Source of the DNA: Bacteroidetes bacterium 24-39-8
GTDB taxonomy: Bacteria > Bacteroidota > Bacteroidia > Chitinophagales > Chitinophagaceae
Direction: 5' to 3'
DNA length: 36,801 bases
Assembly: GCA_002256765.1 (NCBI GenBank)
Contig: NCHJ01000016.1
Location: 1-36,801, forward strand
Part shown: one piece after another, positions 25,222 through 34,593 of the stretch
How the letters are laid out: every line of letters begins with the position of its first letter
How positions within the stretch are numbered: position 1 is the stretch's first letter
The notes under the pieces: generated by a model
Told to the model about the DNA's origin: nothing
What the model saw: only the letters and a program-made list of their open reading frames with translations
Databases searched by the model: none
Translations under genes and position numbers: made by a program

Positions 25222-26210
25222 AGTGCTGCATCTTCTGTAATAAATGAATCCACAAATCTCACACCACTGTGGTTAATGGTGGTTACATAAGTATGGTGAT
25301 CCAATTTCAGATTGTTATAAATCTGATGCATCACTCCTGCTACTTTTTGAGCAGTAGCTTCTGTTTCACTCAACATAAAAATAGAGGGACCAGAACCAGA
25401 GATACCTCCACCCAAAGCACCAGCTTCTTTGCTTTGTGCTTTAATTTGGTCAAAACCAGGAATCAGAATACTTCTCACGGGTTCTATTAACACGTCTTCT
25501 AAGGATCTTCCAATTAATGCATAGTCTGATTGCAATAAACCAGCTACCAGACCTGCAATATTTCCCCATTGCTTAATCGCGTCTTTGAGCAATACTTTTT
25601 GTTGTAAAATGCTTCTTGCGTCAGAAGTCTTAACCTCTATTTGTGGGTGCACAATGGTTACAAATAAAGGCGGTGCTGTAAGTGCCACAATGTCTAATGG
25701 AAAAATAGAACGGATTAGGGTGACTCCACCATAGATACAGGGTGCAATATTATCGGCGTGCTTTACACCTGATGCTACTTTCTCTCCATTCATGGCAAAC
25801 CTTACCAAGTCTTGTTTGCTAAAGCAATGATGCAAAAGCCTATTGGCAGCAGCCACGGCACCAGCAGAACTTGCCGCACTAGAACCCACACCAGAACCTG
25901 GTTTGATCAATTTTTTAATAGTGAGTTCAAAACCAATATTGCTGGGCAATTCTTCCATCATAGCCAACAATGCTGCACCCGCTACATTTTTTTCTGGATC
26001 AGTGGGTAGGTTATAATCATCGTCATTGATAATGGTAATACCAGGCTTTTCTTGAAACCTAATCTGCATTTGGTCATAGGGTTCATTTACGGCAAAACCC
26101 AATATATCAAATCCACAAACCATATTAGCCACAGTAGCAGGAGCCTGCACTTTTACTATTGCAGAAAAGTCCATTTCATAAGGACTATTAAGATCTAATT
26201 TGTTTTCCAT
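25218..26210 (-). CDS. thrB: Homoserine kinase
   Basis: A 330-residue GHMP-family kinase that phosphorylates homoserine with ATP. The ATP-binding loop is KPGSGVGSSAASSAGA (about residues 103-118), and the C-terminal GGGISGSGPSIFML motif is also family-typical. I chose the ATG at 26210. The frame extends two codons further, but only to a TTG. It starts 10 bp after the thrA stop and overlaps thrC by 4 bp, so the three are one operon. Confidence 0.96.
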   Translation of the reverse strand: MENKLDLNSPYEMDFSAIVKVQAPATVANMVCGFDILGFAVNEPYDQMQIRFQEKPGITIINDDDYNLPTDPEKNVAGAALLAMMEELPSNIGFELTIKKLIKPGSGVGSSAASSAGAVAAANRLLHHCFSKQDLVRFAMNGEKVASGVKHADNIAPCIYGGVTLIRSIFPLDIVALTAPPLFVTIVHPQIEVKTSDARSILQQKVLLKDAIKQWGNIAGLVAGLLQSDYALIGRSLEDVLIEPVRSILIPGFDQIKAQSKEAGALGGGISGSGPSIFMLSETEATAQKVAGVMHQIYNNLKLDHHTYVTTINHSGVRFVDSFITEDAAL

Positions 26211-26220
26211 GTTCAATTGT

Positions 26221-28665
26221 TTAAACCCTTGCTACACGAATAATATCAGCAAATACACCAGAAGCTGTTACATCGGCTCCAGCTCCAGCGCCTTTGACCA
26301 CTAGGGGTTGTTCTGGGTAACGCTCCGTATAAAACAATACCAAATTGTCTTTGCCATACAAATGATAAAAATCCGATTCTGCAGGAATATGTTGCAAACC
26401 AACTGCAGCTTTTCCATTATCATAAGTTGCCACAAATTTCAATTTGCAATGCTTGAGTGCCGCGGCTTCATAAATGGCTTTAAAATGTGGCTCCTGTTTT
26501 TCCATCTCTGCGTAAAAATCTTCTACGCTGCCATCAAAACAAGAAGCGGGTAAAAAATACTCGTTACTAATATTGTCCATTTCTATTTGCCTACCAGATT
26601 CGCGGGCTAGAATCATGATCTTACGCATCACATCTGTTCCTCCCAAATCCAGTCTTGGATCTGGTTCTGTATAGCCTTCTGCCTGTGCTTGTCTAACCAC
26701 TTGTGCAAAGGGCTTTGTGCCATTATAATGATTGAATACAAAATTTAAAGTGCCTGATAATACAGCCTGTATTTTGGTAATAGCATCTCCACTTCTGAGT
26801 AAATCATTCAAAGTACCTATAACGGGCAAACCCGCACCTACATTGGTTTCAAATAAGAATTTGGCATTGTATTCACGCGCCTGTTGCTTGAGCTGCAAAT
26901 AGGAACTATAGGCTGATGAACAAGCAATTTTATTGCAAGCAACAACAGAAATACTTCTAGTGAGTAATTTGCCATAAACAGCTGCCACATCTGCATTGGC
27001 GGTTACGTCTACAAATACACTATTGCGCAGGTTTAGTGTTCTAATTTGTTCTACAAACTGATGAATGCTCCCAGCTGGTGCATCTTGTAAAGCAGTTTTC
27101 CAATTATCCAGGTCAATGCCTTCTTCTTGTACCAAGATGCGTTTGCTATTGGCCAATCCTACTACCCTTATTTGTAATCGCAAATGTTCTAACAAGTATT
27201 GGTATTGCTTTTGCAATTGAGCCAAGAGCTTTCCGCCCACATTTCCAGTACCCGCAACAAATATGTTTAATTGCTTGTAAGTAGTTTCAAAGAATTCTTC
27301 GTGTAAGACGTTGATGGCTTTCTGTACATCAATAGAAGAAAGCACGGCCGAAATATTTTTTTCAGAAGAACCCTGTGCAATGGCACGAACATTAATGCCG
27401 TTTCTACCCAGCACACCAAACATTTTGCCACTAATGCCAGGATGGCTTTTCATCTGTTCACCAACCAATGCAACAATAGACAAAGCCTTTTCTACTTTCA
27501 AAGGTTCTACCCTGCCAGTTTGAATCTCATGACTAAACATGAGGTCTATGGCAGCTTTGGCTTTATCTGTATCTGCATCATTGATACCCACACAAATACT
27601 ATGCTCGGAAGAGCTTTGGGTAATCAAAATCACATTCACACTTTGATTAGCCAGGGATTCAAAAAGTCGCTTGGAAAATCCTGGAATACCCACCATGCCA
27701 CTACCTTCTAAACTGAGCAAACTAATCTTGTTTACAGAAGAAATGCCACGTATGATATTATCGGTAATGCTAGATTTATTTTCAATTAGAGTACCGTGTT
27801 CTTCAGCTGCAAAAGTATTCTTAACCCATACTGGAATATGGGCAGTCATCACTGGCTGAATGGTAGGGGGATAGATAATCTTGGCGCCAAAATGAGAGAG
27901 TTCCATGGCTTCCTGATAAGAAATATGCTGAATAGGTCTTGCATTAGCAACCAATCTAGGATCTGCGGTCATCATGCCACTTACATCGGTCCAGATTTCT
28001 ATTACAGATGCTTTCAAAGCAGCAGCAAAAATAGCTGCTGTATAGTCTGATCCTCCCCTTCCTAAAGTAGTAGTATGGTTGTATTGATCACTGGCAATAA
28101 AACCTGGTGTTATATAAAGACTAGAAGGATGAAGCTGAAAATAATCAGCAATCAATGCATTGGTTTTTCCAAATTCCACCAAGGCATTGCCATGATTGGA
28201 ATTGGTTTTAATTAAATTCCTAGCATCTACCCAGTGCTGTTCCTGTGGAATGGATTGAAACTTAGCTGCTATGATTAAAGAAGAAAGAATTTCTCCATAA
28301 CTCACCATACGGTCGCGGGTACGTTCAGACAATTCTCCCAACAAAAACACACCATCACTAATGGCTTCTAGTTCATTGAACTTTTGCTTTACCTGACTTA
28401 AACAAGCACTTTGTTGTTGAATGGGCAATAATTCCCTTACAGCATCTAAATGCTTTTGTTCCAAGCCTTTTAGTATTTGCTGGTAAGATTCATCTCCTGT
28501 TTCTGCCAAACTCCCCGTTTGTAAAAGCGCATCGGTTACACCACCCATGGCAGATACTACCAATACCAGTGCTTCTTTTTTTACTGCTTCCAATACAATG
28601 GAAACTACTTGGTTCATGTTTTTGGCATTGGCTACAGAGCTACCGCCAAATTTTAATACTTGCAT
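26221..28665 (-). CDS. thrA: Bifunctional aspartokinase/homoserine dehydrogenase
   Basis: An 814-residue two-enzyme fusion that catalyses the first and third steps of the aspartate-to-homoserine route. The start MQVLKFGGSSVANAKNM is nearly the same as the E. coli ThrA start, so I use the ATG at 28665, not the in-frame TTG 10 codons upstream. The aspartokinase domain spans about 1-290. A regulatory pair of ACT domains follows (about 310-450, with the VNVILITQSSSEHSI segment), then homoserine dehydrogenase (about 455-814) with the dinucleotide motif FVAGTGNVGGKLL. Allosteric threonine control through the ACT region is expected from the family. A Thr-rich leader ORF upstream indicates additional control of expression. 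Confidence 0.97.
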   Translation of the reverse strand: MQVLKFGGSSVANAKNMNQVVSIVLEAVKKEALVLVVSAMGGVTDALLQTGSLAETGDESYQQILKGLEQKHLDAVRELLPIQQQSACLSQVKQKFNELEAISDGVFLLGELSERTRDRMVSYGEILSSLIIAAKFQSIPQEQHWVDARNLIKTNSNHGNALVEFGKTNALIADYFQLHPSSLYITPGFIASDQYNHTTTLGRGGSDYTAAIFAAALKASVIEIWTDVSGMMTADPRLVANARPIQHISYQEAMELSHFGAKIIYPPTIQPVMTAHIPVWVKNTFAAEEHGTLIENKSSITDNIIRGISSVNKISLLSLEGSGMVGIPGFSKRLFESLANQSVNVILITQSSSEHSICVGINDADTDKAKAAIDLMFSHEIQTGRVEPLKVEKALSIVALVGEQMKSHPGISGKMFGVLGRNGINVRAIAQGSSEKNISAVLSSIDVQKAINVLHEEFFETTYKQLNIFVAGTGNVGGKLLAQLQKQYQYLLEHLRLQIRVVGLANSKRILVQEEGIDLDNWKTALQDAPAGSIHQFVEQIRTLNLRNSVFVDVTANADVAAVYGKLLTRSISVVACNKIACSSAYSSYLQLKQQAREYNAKFLFETNVGAGLPVIGTLNDLLRSGDAITKIQAVLSGTLNFVFNHYNGTKPFAQVVRQAQAEGYTEPDPRLDLGGTDVMRKIMILARESGRQIEMDNISNEYFLPASCFDGSVEDFYAEMEKQEPHFKAIYEAAALKHCKLKFVATYDNGKAAVGLQHIPAESDFYHLYGKDNLVLFYTERYPEQPLVVKGAGAGADVTASGVFADIIRVARV

Positions 28666-28757
28666 GTCTTCTATTTCAGATTCCCTAAGGAACAAATGAT
28701 TTGATCTTGTTGATGAACAGCTTTACAGCCCGATGTTAATATGGAAATGACAACCCC
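28666..28757 (-). promoter_or_regulatory. thr leader mRNA structures between leader peptide and thrA
   Basis: The 92-nt stretch holds two foldable segments. ACGACCC (28763-28769, inside the last Thr codons) pairs with GGGTTGT (28750-28756) around the leader stop codon. Just before thrA, GTTCC and GGAAT pair (28680-28693), with an outer AUUU/AAAU extension (28673-28697) ending 8 nt from the start codon. No hairpin followed by a U-tract was found, so an intrinsic terminator is not apparent. The second hairpin could act on thrA translation. Confidence 0.45.
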
Positions 28758-28850
28758 TTACAGGGTCGTAGTAGTAGTTGTAGGAACAACAACAAACAGC
28801 GTAGAAGCCGTTGTATTGGAAAGGATAATATGTTGTTGCGGTGATTGCAT
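28758..28850 (-). CDS. thrL: Threonine operon leader peptide
   Basis: A 30-residue frame (ATG at 28850, TAA at 28758) lying between the ilvC terminator and thrA on the thr strand. It begins MQSPQQHIILSN and ends VVVPTTTTTTL. Nine of 30 residues are Thr, six of them consecutive and encoded by four different Thr codons just before the stop. That composition and position are those of a ribosome-mediated attenuator peptide. E. coli ThrL mixes Thr and Ile; here the block next to the stop is Thr only. The symbol is given by analogy, since there is no sequence homology to E. coli ThrL. Confidence 0.85.
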   Translation of the reverse strand: MQSPQQHIILSNTTASTLFVVVPTTTTTTL

Positions 28851-28865
28851 GTTCCTAATGAGGGT

Positions 28866-28895
28866 TGAAGATAATAAAATCTTCTGGCATTTCAA
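28866..28895 (-). promoter_or_regulatory. Putative thr operon promoter
   Basis: On the minus strand TTG (28893-28895) lies 19 nt before TATCTTCA (28866-28873), close to the Bacteroidota TTG-N19-TAnnTTTG pattern. The -7 box would end 15 nt before the leader-peptide ATG, so the 5' leader before it would be very short. The boxes are imperfect, so confidence is limited. Confidence 0.4.
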
Positions 28896-28912
28896 GATAG
28901 TCCATCAAAATA

Positions 28913-28946
28913 ATAGCCTGCTGAATACAGTAATTCAGCAGGCTAT
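28913..28946 (-). terminator. Terminator of the ilv operon
   Basis: A perfect 14-bp stem (ATAGCCTGCTGAAT with ATTCAGCAGGCTAT) and a 6-nt loop begin 5 bp after the ilvC stop. The minus-strand sequence after it is TATTTTGATGG, moderately U-rich. It separates the ilv transcript from the thr promoter and leader. Confidence 0.85.
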
Positions 28947-28951
28947 ATAAT

Positions 28952-30436
28952 TTAAGATACGGTACTAATCGTTTTCATATCTGTCATGGCCCTGCGTAAT
29001 TCAGCACCAACCAATTCTACTTGGTGATAACGAATCACTTCATTTACGGCAATCAAGATTTTATTGTCAACACCTGCATCAATGCCATTGTTGAAATTTT
29101 TACCAATGATATCAGTGTCTACTTTTTTCATGAAATCAGCCAATAATGGTTTGCAAGCGTGATCAAACAAATAGCAACCATATTCAGCCGTATCAGAAAT
29201 CACGCGATTCATTTCAAATAATTTCTTACGCGCAATGGTATTGGCAATCAATGGTGTTTCGTGCAATGACTCATAGTAAGCAGATTCTGCTTTAATACCA
29301 GACTCAACCATGGTTTCAAAAGCCAATTCTACACCTGCTCTAACAAAAGCTACCAATAACAAACCATTGTCAAAAAATTCTTGCTCAACAATCTTCACAT
29401 CGCCTGCAGGCGTTTTTTCAAAAGCAGTTTCGCCAGTAGCGGCTCTCCAAGTAAGCAAGTTCTTATCATTATTTGCCCAATCTTCCATCATGGTTTTTGA
29501 GAATTCTCCACTCATGATATCGTCTTGGTGCTTTTGGAACAAACTGCGCATGATGTCCTTTAGTTCTTCAGACAACTCATAGGCTTTGATCTTAGCTGGA
29601 TTTGACAAACGATCCATCATGGCCGTGATACCACCTTGCTTTAAAGCTTCGGTTACCACTTCCCATCCGTATTGGATTAATTTTGAAGCATAGCCCTTGT
29701 CAATTCCTTTTTCAATCATTTTGTCAAAAGAAAGTATAGAACCAGTTTGCAACAAACCACAAAGAATGGTTTGCTCACCCATTAAATCCGACTTTACTTC
29801 TGCAACAAAAGAAGATTTTAAAACACCTGCTCTGTGGCCACCAGTTCCAGCACAATAAGCTTTGGCTTGTTCCCAACCTTTACCTTCTGGATCATTCTCT
29901 GGGTGAACCGCAATCAAAGTAGGTACGCCAAATCCACGCTGGTATTCTGCACGCACTTCAGAACCTGGGCATTTTGGTGCCACCATGATTACTGTAATGT
30001 CTTTTCTAATCTGCATACCTTCTTCCACAATATTGAAACCATGGGAATAAGAAAGGGTTGCACCATGCTTCATCAATGGCATAACCGCATTGATCACAGA
30101 AGTATGTTGTTTGTCTGGTGTTAAGTTAATCACCAAATCAGCTGTTGGAATCAGTTCTTCATAAGTACCAACGGTAAAATTATTTTCAGTTGCTGATTTC
30201 CATGACTGACGTTTTGCTTCAATGGCTTCTTTACGCAATGTGTAAGAAACATCTAAACCAGAGTCGCGTAGGTTTAATCCTTGGTTTAGTCCTTGTGCAC
30301 CGCATCCTACAATGACAATTTTCTTTCCTTTCAATTTTTCTACACCATCAGAGAATTCACTTTTATCCATGAATTCACAAACTCCTAACTGATTCAGTTT
30401 CTCTCTAAGTGATAGTGTGTTAAAATAATTTCCCAT
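28952..30436 (-). CDS. ilvC: Ketol-acid reductoisomerase, long (class II) form
   Basis: A 494-residue NADPH-dependent enzyme that isomerises and reduces acetolactate or acetohydroxybutyrate to the dihydroxy acid. The length and sequence follow the E. coli IlvC pattern (start [20 protein letters not shown]; Rossmann loop VGCGAQG at about 43-49; PDKQH, CPGSEVR and SHGFNIVE motifs), with a duplicated C-terminal knotted domain. The ATG at 30436 is preferred over an in-frame TTG two codons upstream. It is the last gene of the ilv operon, 77 bp after ilvN, and is followed by a strong hairpin. Confidence 0.97.
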   Translation of the reverse strand: MGNYFNTLSLREKLNQLGVCEFMDKSEFSDGVEKLKGKKIVIVGCGAQGLNQGLNLRDSGLDVSYTLRKEAIEAKRQSWKSATENNFTVGTYEELIPTADLVINLTPDKQHTSVINAVMPLMKHGATLSYSHGFNIVEEGMQIRKDITVIMVAPKCPGSEVRAEYQRGFGVPTLIAVHPENDPEGKGWEQAKAYCAGTGGHRAGVLKSSFVAEVKSDLMGEQTILCGLLQTGSILSFDKMIEKGIDKGYASKLIQYGWEVVTEALKQGGITAMMDRLSNPAKIKAYELSEELKDIMRSLFQKHQDDIMSGEFSKTMMEDWANNDKNLLTWRAATGETAFEKTPAGDVKIVEQEFFDNGLLLVAFVRAGVELAFETMVESGIKAESAYYESLHETPLIANTIARKKLFEMNRVISDTAEYGCYLFDHACKPLLADFMKKVDTDIIGKNFNNGIDAGVDNKILIAVNEVIRYHQVELVGAELRRAMTDMKTISTVS

Positions 30437-30513
30437 TTTCAATTTTTTGCTTGTTTCTAAAAACGTTTTGTTTATTAAATAAGATTAATTAATGACTAAT
30501 TAAAGCTTTCCAT

Positions 30514-31104
30514 TTACATGGTGAATACTTCATTTTGTTTGTCAAGGAACTCGTTTTCAACTTGATCTTCACCTGGTTCTGTCTCTTCAAACTCTTTTAG
30601 TTTTTCATGAAAGCCATGACTTGCTTTAATAATGGCTACTCTAGCACTTCTTACAAATTCAATTAAACCATAAGGCGCCAATACTTCTACCAACTTATCT
30701 GTTTCTTCACGGTGACCACTAGTTTCAAAAATGGTATAGTCTTTTCTAATCACTACCGCTCTTGCACCATGTTCCCTCAACAACCTTTCTACTTTGGCTT
30801 TTTCAGCAATCTCGTCTGTAGATACTTTGTACAAAGCCAATTCTTGCCAAACTATTTCTTCATTGGTATTATAATAGGCTTTTAGTACTTCTACCTGCTT
30901 TTCAATCTGTCTTGCCAATTTACGAACCACTTCTTCAAATTCATTGATAACAATAGTAAAACGGTGAATGCCCTCTGCTTCTGAAGGTGAAGTATTCAGA
31001 CTTTCAATATTTATTTTCCTTCTACTAAACATAGTAGCAATTCTCACCAACAAACCAATATGGTTCTCGGTGTATACTGTAATGGTAAATTCTTCTTTAT
31101 GCAT
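30514..31104 (-). CDS. ilvN: Acetolactate synthase small (regulatory) subunit
   Basis: A 196-residue regulatory partner of IlvB. An N-terminal ACT domain (about 4-80: FTITVYTENHIGLLVRIATM, SRRKINIESLN) is followed by a second, ACT-like C-terminal half (about 95-170). In the family, this subunit stimulates the catalytic subunit and gives valine feedback inhibition. The ATG at 31104 was chosen; the frame extends two codons to a TTG. It follows ilvB by 38 bp. The tail from about 175 is acidic (EFEETEPGEDQVENEF) and longer than in E. coli IlvH. Confidence 0.94.
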   Translation of the reverse strand: MHKEEFTITVYTENHIGLLVRIATMFSRRKINIESLNTSPSEAEGIHRFTIVINEFEEVVRKLARQIEKQVEVLKAYYNTNEEIVWQELALYKVSTDEIAEKAKVERLLREHGARAVVIRKDYTIFETSGHREETDKLVEVLAPYGLIEFVRSARVAIIKASHGFHEKLKEFEETEPGEDQVENEFLDKQNEVFTM

Positions 31105-31142
31105 AACCAACCCAGAAGGGTAATTAAATGAATGATGATTTT

Positions 31143-32879
31143 TTATTTCAACCTAATCTCGCTTACGCTGCAACCCTGTGGCACCATGGGGAACACATTA
31201 TTCTCCTTTCCTACCATCACTTCCAGTAAGTAGGATCCATTGTGGTTCAACATGGTTGTAAGTGCATCGCGCAAATATTCGCGTTGACTAATTTTTTGCC
31301 CTTCTATTTTGTAGGCTTTTGCTACTGCAACATAATCAGGACTGGCAATGTCTACAAATGAGTAACGCTTATCGTGAAACAACTGCTGCCATTGACGTAC
31401 CATTCCAAGGAATTCATTATTTAAGATCAGGATCTTAATATTTACCTCACTCTGCATAACCGTTCCTAATTCCTGAATGGTCATCTGAATTCCACCATCT
31501 CCAATAATGGCAACTACCGTTCTTTCAGGTGCGCCAAACTTGGCACCAATCGCCGCAGGCAGCGCAAAGCCCATTGTACCTAATCCTCCTGATGTTACAT
31601 TGCTTTTACTCTGATTGAATTTGGCATATCTACATGCTACCATTTGGTGTTGACCAACATCGGTTACCACAACAGCATTACCACCAGTTAACTCATTCAA
31701 ATTGCGGATCACTTCACCCATTGTTAAAATATCGGTTGACGGATTCAGCTCTTCATGAATCACTTCTTTCTCTTCTTCTAATTGGTATTCTCTGAATCTA
31801 TTCACCCACTGAGGGTATACTTTTGATTCAACTAATTTTGTAAGTAGTGGTAATGTTTCTTTACAATCGCCCCAAACACCAACTGTTGCTTTCACATTCT
31901 TATCAATCTCCGATGGATCAATGTCTAAGTGGATGATTTTTGCTTGTTTGGCATATTTATCTAGTCGGCCAGTTACTCTATCATCAAATCTCATTCCCAC
32001 AGCAATCAATACATCGCAATCATTGGTCAATACATTGGGACCATAATTGCCATGCATTCCTAACATGCCCACATTTAAAGGATGATCTGTAGCAAGTGCG
32101 CTCAATCCTAAAATTGTCCATGCAGCAGGTATGCCAGTTTTCTCTACAAAGGCTTTGAATTCATTTTCAGCTTTTCCCAAGATCACACCTTGGCCAAAAA
32201 TGATAAATGGTTTTTCTGCCTTATTAATCAATTCAGCTGCAGCAGCAATATATTCTTTTCGGATAATTGGTTTTGGTCTATAGCTCCTGATATGTGTACA
32301 GGGCTGGTATCCTTCATAGTTAAATTGCTGCAGTTGTGCGTTTTTTGTGATATCTATCAATACCGGTCCTGGTCTACCGCTTTTGGCAATATAAAATGCT
32401 TTTGCCAACACCGCAGGTATTTCAGTGGCGTCTGTTACTTGATAATTCCATTTAGTTACAGGTGTAGTAATATTAATCACGTCAATTTCTTGAAACGCAT
32501 CAGTACCCAACAAATGTGCATATACTTGTCCGGTGATACAAACAAGTGGTGTACTATCAATCATAGCATCAGCCAATCCAGTTACAAGGTTGGTTGCACC
32601 CGGACCGCTTGTGGCAAACACTACACCACATTTTCCAGATGTTCGGGCATAACCCTGACCTGCATGAATTCCGCCCTGTTCGTGACGGACCAAGATATGT
32701 TTCAGTTTGTCATGATAATCATACAATGCATCATAAATAGGCATAATGGCGCCACCGGGATAACCAAAAATGGTATCTACTCCTTCAGCTACAAATGCTT
32801 CCAAAACGGCTTGAGAACCACTAAGGGTCTGTGTTTTTTTGGTAGCTATTGCGGCTTGTTCTACTGCCAAAGTTTCCAT
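31143..32879 (-). CDS. ilvB: Acetolactate synthase large (catalytic) subunit
   Basis: A 578-residue ThDP- and FAD-dependent enzyme that condenses pyruvate with pyruvate or 2-oxobutyrate, the first common step of branched-chain synthesis. The catalytic Glu is E67 in HEQGGIHAGQGYAR. The ThDP/Mg motif GDGGIQMTIQELGTV followed by ILNNEFLGMVRQWQ is intact. The substrate-pocket segment FQEIDVINITTPVTK is family-typical. The ATG at 32879 is used; an upstream TTG three codons earlier is the only extension. It lies 28 bp after ilvD and 38 bp before ilvN. Confidence 0.97.
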   Translation of the reverse strand: METLAVEQAAIATKKTQTLSGSQAVLEAFVAEGVDTIFGYPGGAIMPIYDALYDYHDKLKHILVRHEQGGIHAGQGYARTSGKCGVVFATSGPGATNLVTGLADAMIDSTPLVCITGQVYAHLLGTDAFQEIDVINITTPVTKWNYQVTDATEIPAVLAKAFYIAKSGRPGPVLIDITKNAQLQQFNYEGYQPCTHIRSYRPKPIIRKEYIAAAAELINKAEKPFIIFGQGVILGKAENEFKAFVEKTGIPAAWTILGLSALATDHPLNVGMLGMHGNYGPNVLTNDCDVLIAVGMRFDDRVTGRLDKYAKQAKIIHLDIDPSEIDKNVKATVGVWGDCKETLPLLTKLVESKVYPQWVNRFREYQLEEEKEVIHEELNPSTDILTMGEVIRNLNELTGGNAVVVTDVGQHQMVACRYAKFNQSKSNVTSGGLGTMGFALPAAIGAKFGAPERTVVAIIGDGGIQMTIQELGTVMQSEVNIKILILNNEFLGMVRQWQQLFHDKRYSFVDIASPDYVAVAKAYKIEGQKISQREYLRDALTTMLNHNGSYLLEVMVGKENNVFPMVPQGCSVSEIRLK

Positions 32880-32907
32880 CAGTTTCAATTAATTTGATTG
32901 ATCTATT

Positions 32908-34587
32908 TTATGCTTCATCGGTTACACAACCTTCAGAAGCGTCTTTTACACATTGTGCGTATTTGAATAAAACACCCTTGGTTGCTTTGAGTGCAGGTTG
33001 TTTCCAAATAGCCCTACGCTGAGCAATTTCTGCATCACTGACTTTTAAGTGAATGGTATTGTTCACGGCGTCCAGTTCAATAATATCATCGTCTTGCACC
33101 AGACCAATTAATCCACCTACATAAGCTTCAGGGGTAATATGGCCCACCACAAATCCATGAGTACCGCCACTAAATCTACCATCTGTAATCAAGGCAACTG
33201 ACTTGCCCAAACCCGCGCCAATAATGGCCGATGTAGGTTTTAACATTTCTGGCATACCCGGTGCACCCTTTGGTCCTACATGGGTAATCACCACCACGTC
33301 GCCTTGTTTAATTTTCCCGCTATTGATTCCTTGAATCAATTCCTGCTCTCCATTAAACACGCGTGCGGGTCCAACAAAACGTTCACCTTCTTTACCGCTG
33401 ATTTTTGCAACAGATCCTTTCTCGGCCAAATTGCCGTATAAGATTTGTAAGTGACCAGTAGCTTTGATAGGTGTTTCAAGGGGGAGAATAATTTTTTGTT
33501 TGTCAAAATCCAGATCAGGCATATTGGCCAAATTCTTTGCAATGGTTTTCCCAGTTACAGTTAAACAATCGCCATGCAAGAATCCTTTTTGCAATAAGTA
33601 TTTCATGACTGCAGGAACACCACCATATTGGTGCAAGTCTTGCATCAAGTATTTTCCACTGGGTTTAAAATCGGCCAACACGGGCGTCTTATTGCTAATG
33701 GCTTGAATATCGTCTTGTGTTAAACTCACATCTACACTCTTGGCCATAGCAATCATATGCAAAACAGCATTGGTACTTCCACCCAAGATCATGATCACCG
33801 TAATGGCATTTTCAAATGCTTTCTTGGTCATGATATCTTTTGGCTTAATGTCTTTTTCTAGCAAAAGCTTGATGGCTTTACCCGCGTCTTCGCATTCTTT
33901 TTGTTTCTCGTCACTTAATGCAGGATTGGAAGAGGAGAAGGGTAAACTCATACCCAATGCTTCAATGGCAGATGCCATGGTATTAGCCGTATACATACCG
34001 CCACAAGCACCAGCGCCAGGGCAAGCATGTTGTACAATACCTTTAAAATCTGCTTCGCTTAATTGTCCTGCAATCTTCTGACCAAGGGCTTCAAAAGCAG
34101 AAACAATATTAAGGTCTTGTCCATTGTAATGGCCGGGGGCGATGGTACCTCCATAAACCATAATAGCTGGTCTATTTAATCGGCCCATGGCTATTAAAGA
34201 TCCTGGCATATTTTTATCACAACCTGGAATGGCAATCAAGCCGTCATAGTATTGTGCACCACAAACTGCTTCAATGCTGTCCGCAATAATATCTCTACTA
34301 ACTAAAGAATAACGCATACCATCGGTACCATTACTCATACCATCACTAACCCCAATAGTGTTGAAAATTAAACCCACTAAATTATTTTCCCAAACGCCTT
34401 TTTTTACTTTAACAGCAAGGTCATTTAAGTGCATGTTACAAGTATTCCCATCGTAACCCATGCTTACTACACCCACTTGCGCTTTGTGTAGGTCTTCATC
34501 TGTTAAACCAATCCCATAAAACATGGCCTGCGCTGCAGGTTGCGTTGGGTCTAGGGTAATGGTCTTACTATATTTATTCAGTTCCAT
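32908..34587 (-). CDS. ilvD: Dihydroxy-acid dehydratase
   Basis: A 559-residue iron-sulfur dehydratase that makes the 2-oxo acid precursors of valine and isoleucine. Cluster-ligand cysteines fit C50 (GNTCNMHL), C123 ([10 protein letters not shown]) and C195 ([16 protein letters not shown]). The C-terminal [19 protein letters not shown] motif is intact. It begins 6 bp after the ilvE stop, second gene of the operon. Confidence 0.97.
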   Translation of the reverse strand: MELNKYSKTITLDPTQPAAQAMFYGIGLTDEDLHKAQVGVVSMGYDGNTCNMHLNDLAVKVKKGVWENNLVGLIFNTIGVSDGMSNGTDGMRYSLVSRDIIADSIEAVCGAQYYDGLIAIPGCDKNMPGSLIAMGRLNRPAIMVYGGTIAPGHYNGQDLNIVSAFEALGQKIAGQLSEADFKGIVQHACPGAGACGGMYTANTMASAIEALGMSLPFSSSNPALSDEKQKECEDAGKAIKLLLEKDIKPKDIMTKKAFENAITVIMILGGSTNAVLHMIAMAKSVDVSLTQDDIQAISNKTPVLADFKPSGKYLMQDLHQYGGVPAVMKYLLQKGFLHGDCLTVTGKTIAKNLANMPDLDFDKQKIILPLETPIKATGHLQILYGNLAEKGSVAKISGKEGERFVGPARVFNGEQELIQGINSGKIKQGDVVVITHVGPKGAPGMPEMLKPTSAIIGAGLGKSVALITDGRFSGGTHGFVVGHITPEAYVGGLIGLVQDDDIIELDAVNNTIHLKVSDAEIAQRRAIWKQPALKATKGVLFKYAQCVKDASEGCVTDEA

Positions 34588-34593
34588 AATCTC

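Noticed and set aside
28666..28695. Ten-codon N-terminal extension of ThrA from a TTG
   Set aside because: The ATG at 28665 gives an N-terminus matching the known ThrA start, and the extension would overlap the leader hairpin.
28741..28950. 69-codon plus-strand frame over the thr leader
   Set aside because: Its Val/Thr-rich start is the reverse complement of the leader peptide's Thr and Val codons, and it runs through the ilvC terminator.
32190..32897. 235-codon plus-strand frame opposite ilvB
   Set aside because: It lies antisense to a fully conserved ilvB, its composition is Cys/Ser/aromatic-rich as expected of a reverse-frame shadow, and no domain is recognisable.
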